From the NCBI RefSeq assembly GCF_005116665.1, contig NZ_SWCJ01000003.1:372001-436000 (forward strand): a DNA stretch of 64,000 bases, in the 5' to 3' direction. The position numbers and the translations under genes are program-made. The notes below the pieces were generated by a model, which did no database searches, was not told the origin of the DNA, and saw only the letters and a list, made by a program, of their open reading frames with translations. Shown here in pieces: positions 36,396 through 45,971 of this stretch (its first letter is position 1; every line of letters starts with the position of its first letter). The stretch is from Ferrimonas aestuarii (GTDB taxonomy: Bacteria > Pseudomonadota > Gammaproteobacteria > Enterobacterales > Shewanellaceae).

Positions 36396-37556
36396 TTAAG
36401 CCGTCGCCTTTGACAGCTTGTAAGCGCGCCACTTGGCGCCATACACCTGAACAAACAAGATGGAGTTCAGGACAAAACTCAGCGCACCAATCGCTAGCAT
36501 CAATTCGTCATTACGAGGAAGCATCACCACGTTACTTTCGTACATGGCCGGATTGGTGAAGTAATACATAAAGGACAGGGCTAAGGTGAAAGCGCGAGCT
36601 TGCAACCAAGTACCCTTAGTAATTAACAGAGATGGAATGGTCGCTGCGGTCAGTACCATAAACTGAGCCGTAGCAGAGCCAGGGAAGTTCAAATAAACAA
36701 AGGCGAAGTTCCAAACGTCATAGGCAATAATCCAGAACGTGGTCATTGCCGGCCAGATCATATCTTTCTCTTTGGTTTTCGCCGCTTGAATATGCGCCCA
36801 TCCAGTTAGAGTAATAATCGAGAAGATGCCACCAATTGCATTTAATACGTTGGCGGTGTAACCCATACTGAAATCTTGAGTTACCGCCTCAGCAATATTA
36901 AGCGCAAGGAAACCTGCGGCACCGAATTTCGCCCATTTGTATTCGCCAACTTTGGTGTATCGAATCAAAGTAAACAGAACACAAGCACCAACTACCGAGT
37001 AGAGCTTGACCCATTTGAACCAATAGCTCACTCCATAGCTGGCCCACAGTGGTATCAGTACAATGGGCAGGACGAAAAAGATAACCACCGTGGGCCATTT
37101 GAATCGGCGACAAACTTCGTTCATCACCATTAACCCGATCAAGACAAAGAGAACGTGGGCATAAGCGCGTAATTCAACGTATTTATGACCAATGAACTTC
37201 TTATTGTCTTTGGTATAGATAAAGCGGTCGACAGACTGCATCACCATGGATGCGCCGTTAAAGTCTTGGATCTGCTGCTCCGGCTGCGCTTCGATAACCA
37301 GTTGGTTACCACTCACAAACCAGCGCAGATCTTCGATGACATTGGCACCACCAAACTGTTTGGTGATGGTGACGTTATCGCCACCAGCAAACTCCATTCG
37401 GAAGAACAGGCTGCCCTGTCCTGGGTCACCATCCATCGTGCCCTGCCAAGTTTGCCCCTGCAGTTGGTCAGCAAAATCAATGTCATTTGCCTGAACTGCG
37501 GTGAGGCTAAGCATCCAAATCAGAGTGCCCCAAAGCCATGCTTTAACGGTATTCAT
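36396..37556 (-). CDS. Multi-pass membrane protein with N-terminal periplasmic beta domain (DUF5692-like)
   Basis: 386 residues. A signal peptide (to VQA, residue 23) is followed by a ~100-residue beta-rich periplasmic domain (LQGQTWQGTMDGDPGQGSLF FRMEFAGGDNVTITKQF) and then about eight membrane helices. The membrane part is a paralogue of the next protein: shared elements are YWFKWVKLYSV, FLALNIAEAVTQD, VWNFAFVYLNFPG and ARAFTLAL. The family looks like DUF5692, a name given from memory; function unknown. It lies between its paralogue and the barrel gene. Confidence 0.7.
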   Translation of the reverse strand: MNTVKAWLWGTLIWMLSLTAVQANDIDFADQLQGQTWQGTMDGDPGQGSLFFRMEFAGGDNVTITKQFGGANVIEDLRWFVSGNQLVIEAQPEQQIQDFNGASMVMQSVDRFIYTKDNKKFIGHKYVELRAYAHVLFVLIGLMVMNEVCRRFKWPTVVIFFVLPIVLIPLWASYGVSYWFKWVKLYSVVGACVLFTLIRYTKVGEYKWAKFGAAGFLALNIAEAVTQDFSMGYTANVLNAIGGIFSIITLTGWAHIQAAKTKEKDMIWPAMTTFWIIAYDVWNFAFVYLNFPGSATAQFMVLTAATIPSLLITKGTWLQARAFTLALSFMYYFTNPAMYESNVVMLPRNDELMLAIGALSFVLNSILFVQVYGAKWRAYKLSKATA

Positions 37557-37610
37557 TATGCTTTATCCTTAACGATGGCGAGCGGTTGCCCACCCGCCAT
37601 CAGCACTGTC

Positions 37611-38540
37611 CTAGGCTCTAGCCATAATGGGTTTTTGACCTTCCAACAGTGGCGAGCTTTCCTCAGTTCGGGCATCCACAACCAAAGGTGGCGTGTTGTT
37701 TCCGGCAGGAGGCTCTAGCCCACCCTCGGCGTTCGGAGTGCGGAACTTCTTGAAGTACCAGACTACGTAAGCCACGTGCAGAATCATGTTGGCTGCGCCC
37801 CATACCATCAGCACGGTGTCGTTGGCCCAGTGGGTTGAATCCATAACTTCGGCAAACGGGTCGCCCATGGCACGAACCAAGATGTGGAATGCCAAGGTGT
37901 ACACTCGAGCAATGATGTATAGCTCTGGACGCTTCTTCAGAACTGGGTACAGTTCTGCGGCCATCAAGATACAGAAGGAGCTGGCGAAGTAGCCTGGGTT
38001 CTCACCGTATACAAACGCCATGTTCCAGGTGGTGTACAGGAAGTTCCAAGCAGCAGTAGAGAAGAACAACAGGTCATTAGGCTGGTCTTTACCAATCAAC
38101 CAGTATTGACGCTTACCATTCTTATATTTAGGGAAAGGCATGGTAACCAGCAGAACTACACCAGCAACAAAGTTGAAGTAGTTTGCAGTTACTAGGTCTT
38201 TAAGTGTGGCTTCGGCAATATTTAAGAATAAAACACCGTATAAGCACCAAAGTACCCAATCTTTTCTGAAGAATTTTAGAATTCTATTGGGACTATTGTA
38301 GTAGAGGTACGCTAATCGAGCGGTACCAACAATAATTGCAGTTGGAATTAATACACTGACGGTTTTAGCCCATCTGAACCAACCATCAAGGTTATCGGCC
38401 CAAAGAGGAGCAGTCAGTAATGACAGTAGCCAAAATGCAAAAGTGAATCGTGGTGTTCTTCTCATAAATTCGACAAGAACTAGGAGGAATACAATGTATC
38501 CCACCATCGACACGACATAAGTAGAAATAGGAATACCCAT
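37611..38540 (-). CDS. Multi-pass membrane protein (DUF5692-like)
   Basis: 309 residues with eight or nine membrane helices and a proline-rich cytoplasmic tail from about residue 265. It lacks the N-terminal beta domain of its downstream paralogue but shares GWFRWAKTVSV, LFLNIAEATLKD, AWNFLYTTWNMAFVYGENPG and ARVYTLAF. The conserved Asn-Ile-Ala-Glu and Trp-Asn-Phe motifs lie in membrane helices and could form a polar site. First gene of the three-gene unit, after a 344-base AT-rich regulatory gap. Function unknown. Confidence 0.7.
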   Translation of the reverse strand: MGIPISTYVVSMVGYIVFLLVLVEFMRRTPRFTFAFWLLSLLTAPLWADNLDGWFRWAKTVSVLIPTAIIVGTARLAYLYYNSPNRILKFFRKDWVLWCLYGVLFLNIAEATLKDLVTANYFNFVAGVVLLVTMPFPKYKNGKRQYWLIGKDQPNDLLFFSTAAWNFLYTTWNMAFVYGENPGYFASSFCILMAAELYPVLKKRPELYIIARVYTLAFHILVRAMGDPFAEVMDSTHWANDTVLMVWGAANMILHVAYVVWYFKKFRTPNAEGGLEPPAGNNTPPLVVDARTEESSPLLEGQKPIMARA

Positions 38541-38602
38541 TGTCGTCTTTCCTCATTTATCCAATTAGTGCATTTACTCTAATGCCGTTTTTAAAGGAAT
38601 AA

Positions 38603-38618
38603 CGTGACTGGGATCAAA
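38603..38618. promoter_or_regulatory. CRP-like site upstream of the membrane-protein unit
   Basis: CGTGA-CTGGGA-TCAAA follows the CRP pattern TGTGA-N6-TCACA with one mismatch in each half. It lies about 63 bases before the start of the first DUF5692-like gene, a normal activator position. Confidence 0.4.
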
Positions 38619-38833
38619 ATGGAGTTTTTATTCTAATCGAGGGGCGTGCAATATGAGTCGAACCTGATTTTTTTTAAGAAATACGCTATCTCCTATCAGG
38701 CGTTTAATTAAAAGTGGTAGGACCTGTTGCTTCTTAGAAAAACAAACCGCAGGTAACTCTGTTCATGAGCTGCATCTTGGCTTGGTTCGCTTTTATCGGC
38801 TTCAAAATTGATCATGGTCACTAAAAAGCCAGA

Positions 38834-38851
38834 TTAGAGCATATACTCTAA
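38834..38851. promoter_or_regulatory. Palindrome upstream of the chalcone-isomerase-like gene
   Basis: TTAGAG-CATATA-CTCTAA is a perfect 6-6-6 inverted repeat ending 33 bases before ATG 38885. The central CATATA and CATATACT could also serve as a -10, so an operator overlapping the promoter is possible. Confidence 0.35.
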
Positions 38852-38884
38852 AGGAATCTATCCGCCCAAAACATGGTGACACTC

Positions 38885-39445
38885 ATGAAGAAGTTATTAT
38901 TAAGCAGTTTAATTATTGCCGGCACCTTTGCTGCGCCCACTTACGCATTAGATATTGCTGATATTACAATTCAAGATCAGATTGTAATTGAGAACAATCA
39001 GCAACAGCTTCGCGGCGCTGGTATTCGCAGTAAGTTCTTTATGGATCTGTATGTATGCAGCCTCTATAACCAATCTCCACTCACTGCTGACGAGATCATG
39101 GCTGGGGAAACCCCTGCATCAATTCAGATGAATATTCTCTCTTCAATGATCACTTCAGAGAAACTCACCGCCAGCATGGAAGAGGGATTTGAAAATTCCG
39201 CTGGAGATGAACTGCCGCAAATTCAAGATATGGTAAATCAATTCACCGGCGCCTTTAGTGAGCCCGTGAGTGAAGGCGATCAATTCCGTATTGTGTCGCT
39301 GCCAGACACCGGTGTATCACTATATAAAAACGGCAAACAGTTGGTCACCATCAACAACGAACAGTTCCGCCGTATTCTTTTGGGCATCTGGCTTGGTGAT
39401 GATCCGCTAAGCGATGATCTAAAAGAGGAGATGATGGGCGAATAA
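38885..39445 (+). CDS. Chalcone-isomerase-like secreted protein
   Basis: 186 residues from ATG 38885, preferred because GGTGA lies six bases upstream; ATG 38873 has none. Signal peptide MKKLLLSSLIIAGTFAAPTYA. The mature part has the bacterial chalcone-isomerase-like fold signature: QQLRGAGIRSKFFMDLYVCSLY, SIQMNILSSMITSEKLTASMEEGFENSAG, and FRRILLGIWLGDDPLSDDLKE. Bacterial members are not flavonoid enzymes; they are thought to bind fatty acids or other ligands, which is unproven. Single gene, convergent with alr. Confidence 0.85.
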   Translation: MKKLLLSSLIIAGTFAAPTYALDIADITIQDQIVIENNQQQLRGAGIRSKFFMDLYVCSLYNQSPLTADEIMAGETPASIQMNILSSMITSEKLTASMEEGFENSAGDELPQIQDMVNQFTGAFSEPVSEGDQFRIVSLPDTGVSLYKNGKQLVTINNEQFRRILLGIWLGDDPLSDDLKEEMMGE

Positions 39446-39463
39446 TCCCACTTCGATGATAGA

Positions 39464-39492
39464 CACGCCACTGACACCATTTCAGTGGCGTG
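39464..39492. terminator. Perfect hairpin between convergent genes (chalcone-isomerase-like / alr)
   Basis: CACGCCACTGA / TCAGTGGCGTG, 11-bp perfect stem with a 7-base loop. No T-run in either direction, so termination may be factor-assisted. Confidence 0.6.
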
Positions 39493-39502
39493 AACAGCAG
39501 GC

Positions 39503-40585
39503 TCAGTCTACGTAATGATATTGAACCCGAGCCGTTGTACTGCAAAGCAGCTCATAAGGGATGGTAGTGGCACACTCCGCCACCTCTTCAACCGGCAACC
39601 CTTTACCCCACAATACCGCCGGATCACCAACCTCAACCATATCGTCACCGATATCCACCGTTAGCATATCCATAGACACTCGACCAACCAGAGGATAGCG
39701 TTTGCCATTAATCAGCACTGGAGTCCCACTCACCGCATGACGAGGGTAACCATCACCATACCCCATGGCCACCACAGCCAAGCGAGTATCTCGGCCACTG
39801 CGCCAAGTTTGACCGTAGCCCACCGGCTGACCGGACTTTAAAGTGCGAACCGCTAAGACCGTTGATCTCATGGTCATCACAGGTTTAAGCTCAAAGTCCT
39901 GATTGCGCCCGGCAATCATTGGGGAGGCACCATAAAGTGCCAAACCGGTACGAACCCATTGCCCATGAGCAGCCGGCCATACCAGCGCCCCGGCGGAATT
40001 CGCCAGAGTACGCTCGCCTGGCAGATCTTTGGTCAATTGATTAAACAGGGCAATCTGCCTGGCGGTGTGGGGATTTTCCGCTTCGTCGGCAACCGAGAAA
40101 TGAGTCATAAAATTGATGTCGCCTTTGAGGTGACTGACTTGACTCAATCGCTGATACACAGACTCGAACTCTTCCGGCTGAATGCCTAAACGATGCATGC
40201 CGGTGTCCAGCTTCATCCACACCTTGATCGGTTGGCTTAACTGCGCTTGCTCGAGCAGGCGTACCTGTTCAATATCATGAACCGCCACTTCCAACTGATG
40301 GGATGCCGCCAGCTCGAAATCTTCCGAGGAGAACACCCCTTCAAGCAGCAGCATTCTGGCACCAATACCCTCTTCACGAAGGCACAGCGCCTCCTCCAAC
40401 CTTGCCATGCCAAAGCCGTTGACGCCGGCATCGTCAAGCCAGCGAGCCAAGGTCTTTAAGCCGTGACCATAGGCGTTGGCTTTGACCACCGCCATCACAT
40501 TGGCCTCAGGAGCAAGTTGTCGAATTCGTTTTAGATTATGCAGTAAGGCTGAGCGGCTAATCTCAGCCGCAGGAGAAAAACGCAC
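39503..40585 (-). CDS. alr: Alanine racemase, biosynthetic
   Basis: 360 residues. Interconverts L- and D-alanine for peptidoglycan. The PLP lysine is K35 in MAVVKANAYGHG; the catalytic tyrosine region is VAMGYGDGYPR, and LVGRVSMDMLTVDIG follows. The start is GTG 40585, with AAGGAG six bases upstream. It lies nine bases after dnaB, the common dnaB-alr pair. Confidence 0.97.
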   Translation of the reverse strand: MRFSPAAEISRSALLHNLKRIRQLAPEANVMAVVKANAYGHGLKTLARWLDDAGVNGFGMARLEEALCLREEGIGARMLLLEGVFSSEDFELAASHQLEVAVHDIEQVRLLEQAQLSQPIKVWMKLDTGMHRLGIQPEEFESVYQRLSQVSHLKGDINFMTHFSVADEAENPHTARQIALFNQLTKDLPGERTLANSAGALVWPAAHGQWVRTGLALYGASPMIAGRNQDFELKPVMTMRSTVLAVRTLKSGQPVGYGQTWRSGRDTRLAVVAMGYGDGYPRHAVSGTPVLINGKRYPLVGRVSMDMLTVDIGDDMVEVGDPAVLWGKGLPVEEVAECATTIPYELLCSTTARVQYHYVD

Positions 40586-40594
40586 TGGCGCTCC

Positions 40595-41995
40595 TTATTC
40601 GTCGTACTCGAAGCCACCGCCGGCATAGTTGTCAAAGCGAGAGAACATACCTTGGAAGGTCAGCGGCACCTTGCCGATTGGGCCGTTACGTTGTTTACCG
40701 ATGATGATTTCGGCCGTGCCCTTCTCGGCGGTCTCCGGATGGTATACCTCATCTCGGTAAATAAACATGATCAAATCGGCGTCCTGCTCAATGGAACCCG
40801 ATTCACGCAAATCCGAGTTCACCGGGCGCTTATCGGCTCGTTGCTCCAAGGAGCGGTTAAGCTGAGACAGGGCAATCACTGGCACCTGAAGCTCTTTAGC
40901 AAGCGCCTTCAACGAGCGCGAAATTTCGGCAATTTCCAAAGTTCGGTTATCCGACAGCGCCGGAACCTGCATCAGCTGCAGGTAGTCGACCATGATCATG
41001 GACAGACCGCCATACTCCCGAGCAACACGGCGAGCACGAGAGCGCACATCCGTTGGCGTGAGGCCCGAGCCATCATCGATGTACATCTTGCCCTGCTCCA
41101 TCATCAGCCCCATGGTGCTGGAAACTCGAGCCCAGTCCTCATCGTTAAGCTGACCGGTACGGATCTTGGTCTGATCCACACGACCGAGGGAGGCCAACAT
41201 ACGCATCATGATCTGCTCTGACGGCATCTCCAATGAGAAGATCAACACCGGCTTATCTTCATTCATTGCCGCCGCTTCGCACAAGTTCATGGCGAAGGTG
41301 GTTTTACCCATGGACGGACGTGCCGCCACAATGATCAGATCCGATGGCTGGAAACCTGCGGTCATCTTATCCAGATCAGAGAAACCACTGGACACCCCAG
41401 TCACCCCGTTATGAGGGTTGGCGTACAGCTCCTCAATCTTATCAACGGTTTTCTCCAAGATTGACTTAATGTTCTCCGGACCCTCGTTGGCGTTGGCTCG
41501 GCTTTCGGCAATCTTAAAGACTTTGGTCTCGGCCAAGTCCAGCAAAGCACCAGAGTCGCGGCCATCGGGGTTAAAACCGGCATCCGCAATCTCATTGGCC
41601 ACCTTGATCATCTCACGGACAACTGCCCGCTCTCGAACGATCTCTGAGTAGGCCACAATGTTGGCCACACTGGGCGTGTTTCTTGAAATGTCAGACAGGT
41701 AGGCAATGCCACCGATGTTCTCCAGCTCACCTTGACGATTCAGCTCTTCGGAGACCGTTACCAAGTCCAGCGGGTGCCCTGCTTCCAACAACTGCGACAT
41801 CGCAGCGAAGATATACTGGTGACTACGGCTGTAAAAATCGTCTTTCACCACCCGCTCAGCAACTTGATCAAACACATCGTTGTTGAGCATCAAACCGCCC
41901 AATACCGACTGTTCTGCTTCTAAAGAATGGGGAGGGACTTTCAGCTGATCCACACTTTTGGGCTGATTGTCATCGCGACGCCGCGTTTCTGCCAT
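40595..41995 (-). CDS. dnaB: Replicative DNA helicase DnaB
   Basis: 466 residues. DnaB is the hexameric replication-fork helicase loaded by DnaC/DciA-type loaders. The N-terminal collar domain (PPHSLEAEQSVLGGLMLNND) is followed by the RecA-like motor: Walker A ARPSMGKTTFAMN with K231, Walker B IMVDYLQLM, and SQLNRSLEQRADKRP. No intein is present. In related genomes dnaB directly follows rplI; here an S46 peptidase gene on the opposite strand separates them. Confidence 0.98.
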   Translation of the reverse strand: MAETRRRDDNQPKSVDQLKVPPHSLEAEQSVLGGLMLNNDVFDQVAERVVKDDFYSRSHQYIFAAMSQLLEAGHPLDLVTVSEELNRQGELENIGGIAYLSDISRNTPSVANIVAYSEIVRERAVVREMIKVANEIADAGFNPDGRDSGALLDLAETKVFKIAESRANANEGPENIKSILEKTVDKIEELYANPHNGVTGVSSGFSDLDKMTAGFQPSDLIIVAARPSMGKTTFAMNLCEAAAMNEDKPVLIFSLEMPSEQIMMRMLASLGRVDQTKIRTGQLNDEDWARVSSTMGLMMEQGKMYIDDGSGLTPTDVRSRARRVAREYGGLSMIMVDYLQLMQVPALSDNRTLEIAEISRSLKALAKELQVPVIALSQLNRSLEQRADKRPVNSDLRESGSIEQDADLIMFIYRDEVYHPETAEKGTAEIIIGKQRNGPIGKVPLTFQGMFSRFDNYAGGGFEYDE

Positions 41996-42103
41996 GTTAA
42001 ACCCGTTACACTCACTGGATTAAATTGATACTATTTGGTGCGCTTTGGGCGATTATGACATTCACAAGCCCAAACGGAATAGATAATAATAAAGGGATCT
42101 TCC

Positions 42104-44302
42104 ATGCCATCCAAAGTTTCTTTTTCCTTATCGGCCCTTGCCCTAGGCTTGGCGCTGTCTAGCCACGCCAATGAAGGCCAGTGGCTGCCGATGCAGATGC
42201 CTGAACTCAGCGGTGAACTGGAGCGTGCTGGCATCGAACTGCCCGCAGAACAGCTCGCCGATCTAACCCAATACCCAATGAATGCAGTTGTGGGACTGGG
42301 CTATTGTACCGCCTCTTTCGTTTCACCGAATGGACTAGTCGTGACCAACCACCACTGCGCTTACCGTGGCATTCAGTACAACAGTAATGAACAACATAAC
42401 TACCTAGAAGAAGGCTTCTTGGCCTCTACTCTGGACGAAGAACCCTCCGCCGGCCCCAATGAGCGCCTGTACATTACCGACAAGATCGAAGACGTAACGG
42501 ATCAAGTGTATGCCGGTGTGACCGATGAGATGGACGGCTACGCCCGTTACCATCAGATTCAGGATAATCGCAAAGCCTTGCTGAAAGCCTGCGAAGCAGA
42601 CGACAACTACCGTTGCCACGTTCGCAGCTTCCACGGCGGTAAGAAATACTACCTGCTACGTCAATTGATGATTCGCGACGTCCGTCTGGTCTACGCACCG
42701 CCAGAAAGTGTGGGCTCCTATGGTGGCGACATCGATAACTTCGAATACCCACGCCACAGTGGCGACTTCACCTTCCTGCGTGCCTATGTGGCCCCAGATG
42801 GTTCACCTGCAGCCTACAGTGAAGACAACGTTCCTTATCAGCCAAAGAGCTACCTGAAAGTTAACGCCGCCGGTGTTAAACAAGGAGATGGCGTTTTGGT
42901 TGCTGGTTATCCAGGCCGAACTAGCCGTCACAAGCTCCTCAGCGAGTTAGAGTTTGCCAGCGACTGGCAATATCCAGTTCAAGCGGCTCGCTATCAGCAT
43001 CATATTGATCTCATCGATCAATACAGTGCGCAAGATAAAGCCATCAAGATCGCCTATGCGGGCACCAAAGCTGGTCTGGCTAACCGGATGAAAAAGCTTA
43101 ACGGCTTACTCGACGGTTTCCGTAAAACGGATATCCCAGCCATTAAGGGCGAACAACAAAGCGCATTCCAAGACTGGCTGAAAAAAGACGCAAGTCATCA
43201 AGCGGCACTGGCGGACTTTGCACAACTGGAGCAACGTCTTGCGGAACAGCGTAACTACCGTCAACGGGTGTTTTATTTCCATAACGCTCAATCCAGCGCG
43301 CTGCTCAATACCGCCAACCGTTTGTACAAGCTGGCCAACGAACGCACTAAGCCGGATGCCAAGCGTGAGCAAGGCTACCAAGAGCGTGACATGAAGATGT
43401 TGGAAGCGCGCCTGAACCGCTTGTCTCGCAGCTTTGATGCCAAGATGGACAGAGCCCTATGGGAGCTGGACATCGACGCCTACAAAACCCAAGAGCATAA
43501 AACCGAGGCTCTGGATAAAGTGCTCGCGGAGTTAGTTCTAGAGCAGGCCTACGACAACACCGGCCTGACCGATGCCCAAACCCGCATCGACTGGATGGGT
43601 AAGTCAGTTGAAGAGTTCAAAGCCAGTGACGATCCGTTCATCAAGATGGCGGTTGCGCTGTTTGACGCCAACGAAGCCGCCAGAAAAGAGAGCCAAACTC
43701 TGGCCGGCGAAATCACTGCGGTTAGACCTAAAGTGATGACCGCACTGCTGGATTGGTACGACAGCCGTAAGCAACCGGTCTACCCAGATGCCAACGGCAC
43801 CCTGCGCATCAGCTACGGTGTGGTGGATGGCTATCAAGCGGCCGATGCTCTGTATAAGCAGCCATTTACTCGCCTGGAAGGCATTGCTGAGAAACACACT
43901 GGCACCTTCCCATTCAAGGCGCCCGATGACGTACTTGCCGCCATCAGCGATAAACGTTACGGCAGCTTTGCCCAAGAGAGCTTGGTGAGTGACAACCAGT
44001 CTTGGTACTGCAGCATCTTACCGTGCGCCAATGCCAATAAACCGAGCTTCAACTCGGTACCGGTAAACTTCCTCTCTAGTGTCGATACCACTGGGGGCAA
44101 CTCCGGCTCACCAATCCTAAATGGCAAAGGCGAGCTGGTGGGGCTGAATTTCGACTCCACCTATGAGTCGATCACCAAAGATTGGTACTTCAACCCAGAG
44201 ATCACCCGCGCGGTACACGTGGACTTCCGTTACATCCTGTGGATGATGGAAAACGTGGATAATGCCGACAACTTGCTGAAAGAACTGGAGCTGGTGAAAT
44301 AA
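42104..44302 (+). CDS. S46 family dipeptidyl peptidase (DPP7/DPP11 type)
   Basis: 732 residues with a signal peptide ending near SHA (residue 22). S46 enzymes are periplasmic serine exopeptidases that release dipeptides. The triad is visible as H84 (TNHHCAY), D221 (EYPRHSGDF) and S667 (GGNSGSPILN). The residue 18 after the Ser, which separates DPP7 (Gly) from DPP11 (Arg or Ser), is S685 here (GLNFDSTYES), pointing to the Asp/Glu-preferring DPP11 group. An all-helical cap lies between residues ~270 and 600. The gene is divergent from dnaB and has its own strong terminator. Confidence 0.93.
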   Translation: MPSKVSFSLSALALGLALSSHANEGQWLPMQMPELSGELERAGIELPAEQLADLTQYPMNAVVGLGYCTASFVSPNGLVVTNHHCAYRGIQYNSNEQHNYLEEGFLASTLDEEPSAGPNERLYITDKIEDVTDQVYAGVTDEMDGYARYHQIQDNRKALLKACEADDNYRCHVRSFHGGKKYYLLRQLMIRDVRLVYAPPESVGSYGGDIDNFEYPRHSGDFTFLRAYVAPDGSPAAYSEDNVPYQPKSYLKVNAAGVKQGDGVLVAGYPGRTSRHKLLSELEFASDWQYPVQAARYQHHIDLIDQYSAQDKAIKIAYAGTKAGLANRMKKLNGLLDGFRKTDIPAIKGEQQSAFQDWLKKDASHQAALADFAQLEQRLAEQRNYRQRVFYFHNAQSSALLNTANRLYKLANERTKPDAKREQGYQERDMKMLEARLNRLSRSFDAKMDRALWELDIDAYKTQEHKTEALDKVLAELVLEQAYDNTGLTDAQTRIDWMGKSVEEFKASDDPFIKMAVALFDANEAARKESQTLAGEITAVRPKVMTALLDWYDSRKQPVYPDANGTLRISYGVVDGYQAADALYKQPFTRLEGIAEKHTGTFPFKAPDDVLAAISDKRYGSFAQESLVSDNQSWYCSILPCANANKPSFNSVPVNFLSSVDTTGGNSGSPILNGKGELVGLNFDSTYESITKDWYFNPEITRAVHVDFRYILWMMENVDNADNLLKELELVK

Positions 44303-44329
44303 CCGAACTCAGTTGACCAACGCCATTTC

Positions 44330-44354
44330 AGAGCTGCTTCGGCAGCTCTTTTTT
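44330..44354 (+). terminator. Terminator of the S46 peptidase gene
   Basis: AGAGCTGC / GCAGCTCT with a stabilising TTCG tetraloop, then TTTTT. Confidence 0.93.
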
Positions 44355-44362
44355 ATGCCAAT

Positions 44363-44389
44363 CTCACTAATGACCTGCTCATTAGTGAG
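44363..44389. repeat. Perfect 11-bp inverted repeat
   Basis: CTCACTAATGA / TCATTAGTGAG with a 5-base loop, directly after the peptidase terminator and before the rplI terminator. No T-run; not needed for either gene. Role unknown. Confidence 0.6.
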
Positions 44390-44441
44390 CAGATATTGAT
44401 TCCGGTTGGCATCAAGCTAAGCATCAAATTTCAGGCATAAA

Positions 44442-44467
44442 AAAACACCGCCCTTAGGCGGTGTTTT
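44442..44467 (-). terminator. Terminator of the rpsF-rplI operon
   Basis: AAAACACCGCC / GGCGGTGTTTT with a CTTA loop; on the minus strand the stem ends in a T-rich run (TTTTTTT). Placed about 45 bases after the rplI stop. Confidence 0.88.
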
Positions 44468-44511
44468 CATTCCGGTTTCCCGGAGCTAAGCAACAATCGC
44501 TAGCTTAGTGA

Positions 44512-44964
44512 TTACTCACCAGCAACGATGGTCAGCTTAACGGTAGCGGTTACTTCGGTGTGCAGAGCAACAACGATGTCGAACTCGCCAGTGTTGCGCA
44601 GAGCGCCTTCAGACAGACGAACTTCAGACTTAGCAACTTCAACGCCAGCCGCAGTGATTGCGTCAGCGATGTCACGAGTACCGATAGAACCGAACAGCTT
44701 GCCTTCGTCACCAGCTTTAGAAGCGATTTCTACGCCTTCTAGAGCAGTCAGTTTGTCAGCGCGAGCTTGTGCAGCAGCCAGCTTGTCAGCGATGTTCTTT
44801 TCCAGTTCAGCGCGACGAGCTTCAAATTCAGCGATGTTAGCAGCGTTAGCGAATACTGCTTTGCCTTGAGGCAGCAGGTAGTTACGAGCGTAACCAGACT
44901 TAACGCTTACTTTGTCACCCAAACCGCCCAGTTTGGCGATCTTATCTAACAGAATAACTTCCAT
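44512..44964 (-). CDS. rplI: 50S ribosomal protein L9
   Basis: 150 residues, standard length. The N-terminal RNA-binding domain begins [36 protein letters not shown], followed by the long connecting helix ([21 protein letters not shown]) and the C-terminal domain with [17 protein letters not shown]9 binds 23S rRNA near the L1 stalk and reduces frameshifting. Last gene of rpsF-priB-rpsR-rplI. Confidence 0.98.
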   Translation of the reverse strand: MEVILLDKIAKLGGLGDKVSVKSGYARNYLLPQGKAVFANAANIAEFEARRAELEKNIADKLAAAQARADKLTALEGVEIASKAGDEGKLFGSIGTRDIADAITAAGVEVAKSEVRLSEGALRNTGEFDIVVALHTEVTATVKLTIVAGE

Positions 44965-45006
44965 TACCTTTTCCTCTACTTAAAAGGGTTAACCTAATGC
45001 CTAAAC

Positions 45007-45554
<548 letters not shown>

Positions 45555-45562
45555 ACAAAACC

Positions 45563-45964
45563 TTATTCGGCGCTGGCTTCCTCAGCAGCAGCTGGCTTAG
45601 CTTCACGACGGTCATCGCGACGCTCTTCGCGCTCGCGACGCTCTTCTTTAGCTTTAGCCATTGGAGATGGCTCGGTAACAGCACCTTTGGTACGGATTAC
45701 CATGCTACGGATAACAGCATCGTTGAAGCGGAAGTTGGTTTCCAGCTCTTCGATGGCTTCAGCAGAGGCTTCAGCGTTAACCAGAACGTAGTGAGCTTTG
45801 TGCAGCTTCTCAATTGGGTATGCCAGTTGACGGCGGCCCCAGTCTTCCAAACGGCTTACAGAACCGCCATCTTTAGTGATGGTAGCTGTGTAACGCTCGA
45901 TCATACCTGGAACTTGTTCACTCTGATCAGGGTGAACCATAAATACGATTTCGTAATGACGCAT
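45563..45964 (-). CDS. rpsF: 30S ribosomal protein S6
   Basis: 133 residues. [25 protein letters not shown] and [20 protein letters not shown] are family signatures. After the folded domain there is a charged tail ([28 protein letters not shown]), longer than the glutamate tail that RimK modifies in E. coli. First gene of the operon; a structured leader precedes it. Confidence 0.98.
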   Translation of the reverse strand: MRHYEIVFMVHPDQSEQVPGMIERYTATITKDGGSVSRLEDWGRRQLAYPIEKLHKAHYVLVNAEASAEAIEELETNFRFNDAVIRSMVIRTKGAVTEPSPMAKAKEERREREERRDDRREAKPAAAEEASAE

Positions 45965-45971
45965 TATTGAT

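Larger units (their letters stand above)
38541..38884. other. 344-base AT-rich divergent intergenic region
   Basis: Between the DUF5692-like unit (left) and the chalcone-isomerase-like gene (right). It holds a CRP-like site (38603-38618) and a TTAGAG-N6-CTCTAA palindrome (38834-38851). No open frame with a ribosome site was found. Confidence 0.8.

Noticed and set aside
38806..38825. FNR-like site (TTGAT-N4-GTCAC) before the chalcone-isomerase-like gene
   Set aside because: Only one half matches; too weak to call.
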